Below are positions 58,252-64,000 of a stretch of DNA of 64,000 nt, piece after piece. Under the pieces are notes generated by a model, which saw nothing but the letters and a program-made list of their open reading frames with translations, had not been told where the DNA came from and ran no database searches. The first letter of the stretch is position 1, and each line of letters starts with the position of its first letter. The translations under genes and the position numbers were made by a program. The stretch lies in NCBI GenBank assembly GCA_016713875.1, contig JADJOI010000003.1, forward strand, positions 2,480,001 to 2,544,000, written 5' to 3'. This DNA is from Flavobacteriales bacterium (GTDB lineage: Bacteria > Bacteroidota > Bacteroidia > Flavobacteriales_F > PHOS-HE28).

Positions 58252-59082
58252 TCAGCGCCGTTTCTGGAAATACAGCATGTCGCACTCCGTGAACTTGGTC
58301 AGGACGTACGACAGGGTGAGGCCCGTGTACTGGTACCAGTCGCGGGTCTGCGCGTCGCCCCGGGCCTGGCCGGTGCGGTCCACCACGTCCCGGTCGGCGC
58401 TGCGGTCGGCGAGCTCGGCGGCCAGGGGGTTGATGAGGTCCGGATCGGCGTAGGCGCCGCTGACGTCGTCGATGTGGTCGGTGAAGGTGCGGCGCATGCC
58501 CCACTCGAGCTGCAGGTCCACGTGACCACCGAAGTTGAACTTCAGGCCGAACCCGAAAGGGATCCCGACCTGGTCCACGCTGTAGGGCTTGGCCGCTCCC
58601 GGTACTTCGGGCGAACTCTGCCCCTCGGTGCCCAAGGGTTGCAGGTCGTACCAGGTGCCATTGAGCTCCGCTCGCGGACTCGCCCTGAAATAACAGACCC
58701 CGGCGAACACGAAGGGGGTCCACGTACGGCCGTCCTTGCCCAGGCCCCGGTAGTTGAAGAAGTTCACCTCGCCCAGCACGGCCAGTTCGAAGAGGCTGGC
58801 GCGGAAACTGAGGTTCCGGGCCAGTTGCAGGCTGTCGGGCGAATCGCTGTCGTAGGCCTCCAGCACACCGTACAGCGCCTGGGCCCGGATGGCGTAGCGG
58901 GTGTCGAAGTTGTAGCGGAACATGAGCCCCCCGGCCGGCTTGGTGCGGGACGGATAGTGCTTGTAGGGGTTCAGGTCGCCGATGTAGTACATCGCTCCGC
59001 CGGTAATGCCGATCTCGCTGACCGACTGGGCCGCGAGGCCGCCCGCCGGGACCAGAAGGAGCAGGGCTATCGCCAGGCGCAT
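58252..59082 (-). CDS. PorG/DUF6089-type outer-membrane protein (T9SS-associated)
   Basis: 276 aa with a signal peptide ending LAAQ (residue 19). An EIGITGGAMYYIGDLNP start and repeated amphipathic strands with the closing YTGLTLSYVLTKF are typical of PorG/DUF6089 barrels; PorG is a T9SS component. The location directly before uppS-bamA is the usual one for this family in Flavobacteriales (from memory). Alternatively it could be a related barrel without T9SS role. Confidence 0.8.
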   Translation of the reverse strand: MRLAIALLLLVPAGGLAAQSVSEIGITGGAMYYIGDLNPYKHYPSRTKPAGGLMFRYNFDTRYAIRAQALYGVLEAYDSDSPDSLQLARNLSFRASLFELAVLGEVNFFNYRGLGKDGRTWTPFVFAGVCYFRASPRAELNGTWYDLQPLGTEGQSSPEVPGAAKPYSVDQVGIPFGFGLKFNFGGHVDLQLEWGMRRTFTDHIDDVSGAYADPDLINPLAAELADRSADRDVVDRTGQARGDAQTRDWYQYTGLTLSYVLTKFTECDMLYFQKRR

Positions 59083-59133
59083 GGGCAGGGTAACGCAGGT
59101 GCGGAGCGCCGTGGTATACGGGTCCCGCGGGGG

Positions 59134-59141
59134 CGAAGTTA
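59134..59141 (-). promoter_or_regulatory. Possible -7 element TAACTTCG (PorG-uppS-bamA)
   Basis: Minus-strand TAACTTCG, 51 nt before the ATG at 59082, overlapping the nadK stop codon. It may start a second transcript within the cluster. Confidence 0.35.
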
Positions 59142-60029
59142 GGCCGCAGGCCCCGCGGCCGACCGGGCATCAAGCCCCCAGTTCAGCTTGTGGCGCAGGG
59201 TGCTGAAGAAGTCGTGGTCGGGCAGGTGGGCGATGCGGGCCACCAGACCGGCCTTGCGCACCCCGATGGCCCGGCGGCCGCTGAGGGTGATGCTGCGGTT
59301 GTCCAGGTTCACCAGGTAATTGAGCTCCCGCGCCTCCGCCTCCACCTGCAGCACAGAGGCGTCCGGGAGCACCATGGGCCTGATGTTCAGGTTGTGCGGG
59401 CTGATGGGGGTGATGACGAGGTTATGGCAGGAGGGGTCCAGGATGGGCCCTCCGCAGCTCAGGGAATAGGCCGTGGAACCCGTGGGCGTGGCGATGATGA
59501 GGCCGTCCGCCCAATAGGTGTTCAGGAACCGGTCATCCGCATGCACGTGCAAGGCGATCATGGAGGATGTGTCCCGTTTGTGGACACTGACATCGTTGAG
59601 CGCCAGGTCCTGCCCGCCCAGTTCGGCCTCACATCCGGTGACCTGGAGCAGCATCCGCTCTTCCAGCACAAAGCGCCGTTGGGCCAGCAGCCCCAGCGCC
59701 CCGTGCACCTCGTCGGGGCCCAGCGCCGCCAGGAATCCCAGGCGGCCGAGGTTGACGCCCAGGACGGGGATGCCGCTACGCGCCACGAGGCCCACAGCGC
59801 GCAGGAAGGTCCCGTCGCCGCCCAGGCTCAACAGCAGGTCGGTGCCCGCTGGCGGCCCCCCCGGATCGAAGGTGTTGTACGGAACGGAGTTCCCGGTGGC
59901 CGCAAGCAGGGTGGCCAGATGACCGTCCACCACGGGAGTGAGGCCCTGGGCAGGCATCGCCTGGAGCAGACCGGCGATCAAGGGCAGGGTGCTGGGCTCC
60001 GGGTGGCGGGCCTGGACCGCGATCCGCAT
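59139..60029 (-). CDS. nadK: NAD kinase NadK
   Basis: ATP-dependent phosphorylation of NAD to NADP. 296 aa from ATG 60029, with LSLGGDGTFLRA around the GGDGT at 70-74, and the downstream NDVSVHKRD, DGLIIATPTGSTAYSLS block of the family. It lies 4 nt after the Omp85-like gene, so the upstream part of the open frame is not used. With nadE at 19754 the window holds two steps of NAD(P) synthesis. Confidence 0.95.
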   Translation of the reverse strand: MRIAVQARHPEPSTLPLIAGLLQAMPAQGLTPVVDGHLATLLAATGNSVPYNTFDPGGPPAGTDLLLSLGGDGTFLRAVGLVARSGIPVLGVNLGRLGFLAALGPDEVHGALGLLAQRRFVLEERMLLQVTGCEAELGGQDLALNDVSVHKRDTSSMIALHVHADDRFLNTYWADGLIIATPTGSTAYSLSCGGPILDPSCHNLVITPISPHNLNIRPMVLPDASVLQVEAEARELNYLVNLDNRSITLSGRRAIGVRKAGLVARIAHLPDHDFFSTLRHKLNWGLDARSAAGPAA

Positions 60030-60033
60030 GGGG

Positions 60034-61440
60034 TCAGAAGGGTTGCGTGAAATGTAGGAAGAAACCGAGCTCTCCCCGGCCATTGACGGCGCCTTCGGCG
60101 CGCAGCACCTGGTCGTAGGAGGTCACCAGGTCGAGCCCGAGGCCGGCACCGCTCATCCACGTGTTGGCCAGGGGGTTCGCGTCGGCGTACCGATCGTCCC
60201 ACACGCGTCCGCCGTCGAGAAAGGCATTGACGTACAGGGCCAGGTGGAGGGTGCGGAACGCCTCCAAGGGCATGAAGCCCAACCGCTGGATCCGGGGCCT
60301 CAGCAGGGTGAACAAGGCATTGAACCTGCCGAGCACGAAGTGCTGCCCATCGATCACGTAGTATTCGTACCCCCGCACGTAGTGGGCATACCCCAACCCC
60401 TCCTGCAGGTAGTAGGGGATCGGTGGACCCAAGGTGCTTCGTCCGCGCAGGCCGACGGCCAGGGTCCACCGATCGGCCGGGGTCCACCACTCCTTCACTG
60501 TAGCATTGAGCACCGTGTTGTCAGGCGCATCAGGCTCCCCCAGCCCGTGGCGGTCCACCCGCAGCTCGGCATAGGGCCCGGAGCGCGGGAACACGCGCGA
60601 GTCACGGCGGTCGCGGATCACGGTGTATCCGAGGGAGACGAACGCCAGGCGCCGGGCCCCGTCGTTGAAGTGGTCGGGCCAGCGCCATATCACCGAGTCC
60701 AGCACACGTGCATCGCGGTAGCCCACCCGGAAAGCGTGCCTTACATCGTGGGCGCGGCGCAGACCGAGCTCGGCCTCCATGTTCCACTCGGTGCGCGCAT
60801 GGCCTTCGGCGGGTCGGAAGAAGATGCGCTCGTTGTCCGCGGTGCCCACGGTGATCTCGCGCTGCTGGTGGTAGCCGCCGCCCACGGACAGGCTCCAGCG
60901 CCCGGAACGATCGAGGAAGGGCACCCTGTACTTCGCGGCGAAACGCTGGGTGTATCCGAACTGCGCCAGCACATAGGCGGTCTCGTTCATGCCCCGCACA
61001 TTGTAGCGGTACAGATAACCGCCCCAGTTCAGGCGGCCCAGGTCGCGGGTGAGCCACCAGGTGTTGAAGTTGGGGTCGCCGCCCACCTCCAGGATGGGGG
61101 CCGGCCAGAGGTACCAGCGTTCGTTCAGATGCACCTGCACCACCACCTCGGCCGGGCCGATGGGCACAGGCAACAGCTGTACGGTGTTGAAGAGCCCGGT
61201 GTTGAGGAGGTTCTCCGTGCTGCGGCGAACGGCTCCGGCCAGCGCCTCCTCGGAAAGGGTGTCACCTTCCTGGAAGGTGAGCTCGCGCAGCACCACGCGT
61301 TCGCGCGTCACCTTGTTGCCCAGCACCAGGACGGCGCTGACCTGCACGGTGGCCGGATCGGGCTGGGCACGGACCGGGGTCCGGGCCGCGACCGCAGCGG
61401 CCAACGCAAGAACAAGAGGCAGTGAGCACCGGGCCCTCAC
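60034..61440 (-). CDS. Second Omp85/BamA-like surface antigen protein
   Basis: 468 aa starting with GTG at 61440. A signal peptide (about 1-25) is followed by one POTRA-like domain (about 30-110, VSAVLVLGNKVTRERVVLREL) and a surface-antigen barrel (about 120-468) with YVRGYEYYVIDG as the loop-6 motif. At about half the length of BamA it resembles short Omp85 proteins of unknown role. It overlaps the CBS gene by 4 bp and precedes nadK by 4 nt, so it is an extra gene in the otherwise standard order. Confidence 0.85.
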   Translation of the reverse strand: MRARCSLPLVLALAAAVAARTPVRAQPDPATVQVSAVLVLGNKVTRERVVLRELTFQEGDTLSEEALAGAVRRSTENLLNTGLFNTVQLLPVPIGPAEVVVQVHLNERWYLWPAPILEVGGDPNFNTWWLTRDLGRLNWGGYLYRYNVRGMNETAYVLAQFGYTQRFAAKYRVPFLDRSGRWSLSVGGGYHQQREITVGTADNERIFFRPAEGHARTEWNMEAELGLRRAHDVRHAFRVGYRDARVLDSVIWRWPDHFNDGARRLAFVSLGYTVIRDRRDSRVFPRSGPYAELRVDRHGLGEPDAPDNTVLNATVKEWWTPADRWTLAVGLRGRSTLGPPIPYYLQEGLGYAHYVRGYEYYVIDGQHFVLGRFNALFTLLRPRIQRLGFMPLEAFRTLHLALYVNAFLDGGRVWDDRYADANPLANTWMSGAGLGLDLVTSYDQVLRAEGAVNGRGELGFFLHFTQPF

Positions 61441-62099
61441 AGGTCCAGGAAGCGCATCAGCTCGTCGTAGCGGCCGCGCAGGTCCTCGTGGAACTTCGAA
61501 CCCTGGTAGGTGCTTTTCACGAAGTAGTCGAACCGCTCGAAGGACTGCAGGATGTCGCTGATGTCCTCCCGGTTCACCTTCAGGGTCACCTCCAGGCGTG
61601 GACCCTCGGGCAGGGTGCGGTTGTACACGCTGAGGAGCTTGGCGCCGTTGCTCTCCACGATGCCGGCGATGCGCTGGAGGCTGTAATCGTTCTGGTTCAT
61701 CTCCAGCACCAGCACGCTGCCCGGTTCGCCGATGTTGATGGCCTCGGCCAGTCGGCGCAGCGCCTCATGCTCGTTGATGGCGCCGAGGTACGTGCCCGTG
61801 GGGTCCAGCACGGGCAGCACGGTGAGGCCGCGCTCGGCCATCAGCTTCATCACGTCATAGATGTGCTGGCCTTCGCGCACGTAGGGCAGCTCGGCCTGGC
61901 CCATCAGCTCGCGCACCGGGGCCTTGGCATCGTTGCGGTCCACCAGGTCGGTATCGCGCACCAGGCCCACCAGCCGGCCGTTCTCCGTGACGGGCAGGTG
62001 GCGCACCTTGAACTCCTCCATCCAATCGAGCGCACGGCCCACGGTGTCGTCCGGCCGAAGGGGCGGAAGATCGGGGGCGATGAGGTCGCTGGCGTGCAT
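61437..62099 (-). CDS. CBS-domain protein with ACT-like C-terminus
   Basis: 220 aa, cytoplasmic. Two CBS motifs (about 1-55 and 65-130, with PVTENGRLVGLVRDTDLV and PVLDPTGTYLGAINEHEAL) form a Bateman module for adenine nucleotides. Residues 140-210 have the strand-helix pattern of an ACT-like domain. It is the first gene of the envelope operon; its ligand and partner are unknown. A TACCTTGG element lies 42 nt upstream. Confidence 0.88.
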   Translation of the reverse strand: MHASDLIAPDLPPLRPDDTVGRALDWMEEFKVRHLPVTENGRLVGLVRDTDLVDRNDAKAPVRELMGQAELPYVREGQHIYDVMKLMAERGLTVLPVLDPTGTYLGAINEHEALRRLAEAINIGEPGSVLVLEMNQNDYSLQRIAGIVESNGAKLLSVYNRTLPEGPRLEVTLKVNREDISDILQSFERFDYFVKSTYQGSKFHEDLRGRYDELMRFLDL

Positions 62100-62117
62100 G
62101 GGCCCTGGGCACCGGCG

Positions 62118-62125
62118 TATTTTCG
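62118..62125 (+). promoter_or_regulatory. Putative -7 element TATTTTCG (pdxJ)
   Basis: TATTTTCG, 33 nt before the pdxJ ATG at 62159. Confidence 0.4.
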
Positions 62126-62141
62126 GCGCCGCCTGCCGCGC

Positions 62142-62149
62142 CCAAGGTA
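62142..62149 (-). promoter_or_regulatory. Possible -7 element TACCTTGG (CBS-nadK-bamA operon)
   Basis: Minus-strand TACCTTGG, 42 nt before the ATG at 62099. Confidence 0.35.
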
Positions 62150-62158
62150 GTGCATCGC

Positions 62159-62875
62159 ATGACCCGCCTCAGTGTCAACATCAACAAGGTGGCCACGCTG
62201 CGCAACGCGCGCGGCGGCGACAACCCGGACGTGGTGGCCACCGCCCTGTTGCTGGAGCGGCATGGCGCGCAGGGCATCACCGTGCACCCGCGACCGGACG
62301 AGCGCCACATCCGCCGCGGCGACGTACGCGCCTTGCGGGCCGTGCTCACCACCGAGTTCAACATCGAGGGCTATCCGTCGGAGGACTTCCTGGCCCTGGT
62401 GACCGAGGTGCGTCCCGCGCAGGTGACCCTCGTGCCCGACCCCCCCGGGGTGCTGACGAGCAATGCCGGTTGGGATGCCCGCACGCAGAAGACCTTCCTC
62501 GGTGAGGTGGTGCGACGCCTGCATGCCGAAGGTCTGCGCACCTCCCTCTTCCTCGGCGCCGATAGCGAACAGGTGGGGCATGCGGCGGACACCGGCACCG
62601 ACCGGATCGAGCTGTACACCGAACCCTTTGCAGCGGGATACCACAACGATCGCGATGCAGCGGTGGCCCCGTTCGTGAGCGCCGCACAGGCGGCGGCCAT
62701 GCATGGCCTGGGTCTGAACGCCGGTCACGACCTGGACCGGCACAACCTGCGGTACTTCCACATGCACGTGCCCGGGCTGCTGGAGGTGAGCATCGGCCAT
62801 GCCCTGGTGTGCGACGCCCTGCACTTCGGCTGGGAGAACACCGTGCAGCTCTATCTCCGCGAACTCCGTTCATGA
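62159..62875 (+). CDS. pdxJ: Pyridoxine 5'-phosphate synthase PdxJ
   Basis: Ring-closing enzyme of DXP-dependent vitamin B6 synthesis. 238 aa from ATG 62159, beginning with the family signature RLSVNINKVATLRNARGG and with HPRPDERHI, ELYTEPFA and LNAGHDLDRHNL further on. A GTG at 62150 is an alternative start. Its stop overlaps the next ATG by 4 bp (ATGA). Confidence 0.96.
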   Translation: MTRLSVNINKVATLRNARGGDNPDVVATALLLERHGAQGITVHPRPDERHIRRGDVRALRAVLTTEFNIEGYPSEDFLALVTEVRPAQVTLVPDPPGVLTSNAGWDARTQKTFLGEVVRRLHAEGLRTSLFLGADSEQVGHAADTGTDRIELYTEPFAAGYHNDRDAAVAPFVSAAQAAAMHGLGLNAGHDLDRHNLRYFHMHVPGLLEVSIGHALVCDALHFGWENTVQLYLRELRS

Positions 62876-63642
62876 GCACCGTCCCGCTCCATCATCGCCG
62901 CATGGGCCAGGGTCGTCCCCTGGTGGTGCTCCATGGTCTCTTCGGCAGCAGCGACAACTGGAACAGCATCGGCAAGGCCTGGGCCGACGACTTCGATGTG
63001 GTGCTGGTGGACCAGCGCGACCACGGACGCTCACCCCACACCGACCGCATCACCTATGCATTGATGGCCGATGACGTGGCCGCACTGATCGACGACCTGG
63101 GACTGCGCGATCCGGTGGTGGTGGGCCACAGCATGGGCGGAAAGGCGGGCATGGTGCTGGCGCAGCGGCACCCCGGCCTGCTGCACCGGCTGGTGGTGAT
63201 CGACATGGGGCCGCGGGAGTATCCGCCCCATCGTCACGCCCACATCCTGCAAGCGCTCACCACGTGCGACCTTGAGCAACTCCGCACCCGCAAGGAGGTG
63301 GAGGACCATCTGTCCACACTGATCCGCGAGCCGGGCGTGGTGCAGTTCCTGCTCAAGAGCCTGTACTGGGCCACCCCCGACCAGCTGGCGTGGCGCTTCA
63401 ATGTGCCGCTGTTGGCGCAGGACATCCACGACATCCTGGCCGCGGCCGGCCCGGAGGTGGTGCGCACCCCCACCCTCTTCATCCGTGGCGGGCAGAGCGA
63501 CTACATCACCCGCGAGGACCTGCCCCAGCTGCGCGAACAGTTCCCGCAAGCGCGTGTGGAGACCATCGATTTCGCCGGCCACTGGGTGCATGTGCAGGCG
63601 CCCGACGAGGTGATCGGGCTGGTGCGCGCCTTCGCCTCATGA
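62872..63642 (+). CDS. Alpha/beta-fold hydrolase (YbfF-like)
   Basis: 256 aa from ATG 62872. Motifs are VLHGLFGSSDNW (oxyanion side), the nucleophile elbow GHSMGG and the catalytic His of FAGHWVHVQAP, typical of the YbfF/abhydrolase-11-like esterases. It is coupled to pdxJ by a 4-bp overlap. Natural substrate unknown. Confidence 0.9.
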   Translation: MSTVPLHHRRMGQGRPLVVLHGLFGSSDNWNSIGKAWADDFDVVLVDQRDHGRSPHTDRITYALMADDVAALIDDLGLRDPVVVGHSMGGKAGMVLAQRHPGLLHRLVVIDMGPREYPPHRHAHILQALTTCDLEQLRTRKEVEDHLSTLIREPGVVQFLLKSLYWATPDQLAWRFNVPLLAQDIHDILAAAGPEVVRTPTLFIRGGQSDYITREDLPQLREQFPQARVETIDFAGHWVHVQAPDEVIGLVRAFAS

Positions 63643-64000
63643 TGCGGTCGCTGTTCCTGCTTCTTTGGCTCGCGCCCGGCCTGTACGCCGCCGGACAGAT
63701 GGACACCGTCTGGGTGCCGTACAGCTCGGGCTTCGACTTCCGCGAGGGCATCTACCGCACCTTCCGGGAGTTCCGGTTGAACGCGCCCTCGGCCGGCCTG
63801 GAGCAGCTCACCGATCGGCAGGGGCTGCACATCGACCCGCGGGGCGATGACACGTGGCACCTGCCCGACAGTCTGGGGCGGCCGGCCCCTGTGCCCGACC
63901 GCTCGGTCTGGGGCTTCTGCTCCAACAATGTGGTGTACCTCAACACGGCCACGGGCTTCCACCGCATCGGCCTCATGGGTGCCTTGAGCCACCTGCTCTA
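63639..64000 (+). CDS. Exported protein of unknown function (3' end outside window)
   Basis: The ATG at 63639 overlaps the hydrolase stop (ATGA); a second ATG follows at 63642. 120 codons are present and the frame is open at the edge. A signal peptide covers about residues 1-20 (hydrophobic LFLLLWLAPGLYA). The mature part (TVWVPYSSGFDFREGIYRTFREF) is not one I can place. Likely cotranscribed with pdxJ and the hydrolase. Confidence 0.75.
   Translation, partial: MMRSLFLLLWLAPGLYAAGQMDTVWVPYSSGFDFREGIYRTFREFRLNAPSAGLEQLTDRQGLHIDPRGDDTWHLPDSLGRPAPVPDRSVWGFCSNNVVYLNTATGFHRIGLMGALSHLL

Overview
The window is chromosomal DNA from a GC-rich member of the Bacteroidota, most likely Flavobacteriales-like. 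The evidence is the Bacteroidetes-type order of the division/cell-wall (dcw) cluster without murF or ddl, gliding-motility genes gldB and gldC, a protein with a type IX secretion (T9SS) C-terminal sorting domain, PorG- and PorT-type outer-membrane proteins, 2-oxoacid:ferredoxin oxidoreductase with a fused gamma-alpha subunit, and promoters of the TAnnTTTG type in place of Shine-Dalgarno/-10 signals. No rRNA, tRNA, CRISPR array, insertion sequence or phage gene was seen.

Layout. (1) 1-15672, minus strand: a dense dcw operon, mraZ-rsmH-ftsL-ftsI-murE-mraY-murD-[orphan MurD C-terminal-domain protein]-ftsW-murG-murC-ftsQ-ftsA-ftsZ, mostly joined by 4-bp ATGA/GTGA overlaps. ftsZ runs off the left edge. 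An exact three-repeat MraZ box precedes mraZ. (2) 16.0-22.6 kb: alpha/beta hydrolase, engB, gldC, a frameshifted gldB, a beta-barrel protein, nadE, a DUF4421-type protein and a coiled-coil exported protein. (3) 22.6-27.4 kb, an accessory-looking stretch: a membrane SpoIIE/PP2C-type phosphatase gene broken by three stop codons and a frameshift, a sigma factor with a 699-aa transmembrane anti-sigma-like partner, and a small toxin-antitoxin pair. (4) 27.5-36.1 kb: korB-korA, NifU-like and Mrp Fe-S genes, a cysteine-less MGMT homologue, a T9SS cargo protein, trmB and a glycosyltransferase. (5) 36.1-44.2 kb: a secreted DNA/RNA endonuclease with a C-terminal OB-like domain, then two tandem 1116-aa FG-GAP/VCBS-ASPIC lipoproteins. 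(6) 44.2-52.9 kb: sensor kinase divergent from a Na/Pi transporter, a lipoprotein, a LuxE-like protein, a second NifU, a three-gene metal-related unit (small Cys-rich protein, TonB-dependent receptor, HMA protein) and a gamma carbonic anhydrase. (7) 52.9-62.1 kb, minus strand: an envelope operon CBS protein - Omp85-like - nadK - PorG-like - uppS - bamA - two Skp/OmpH chaperones - murI. (8) 62.1 kb to the end: pdxJ, alpha/beta hydrolase and a truncated exported protein.

The window is therefore mostly envelope biology: peptidoglycan precursor synthesis (MurI, MurC/D/E, MraY, MurG, UppS), septation (FtsA/I/L/Q/W/Z), outer-membrane assembly (BamA, Skp-like) and gliding/T9SS. The observations most worth following are the stand-alone MurD C-terminal-domain protein inside the dcw cluster, the repeated placement of a Bacteroidetes -7 element only 4-9 nt upstream of start codons (implying many leaderless or near-leaderless mRNAs), MraZ-box repeats on both strands of one intergenic region, and the sigma/anti-sigma unit beside a decaying phosphatase gene. 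Residue positions are hand counts and are approximate where stated.
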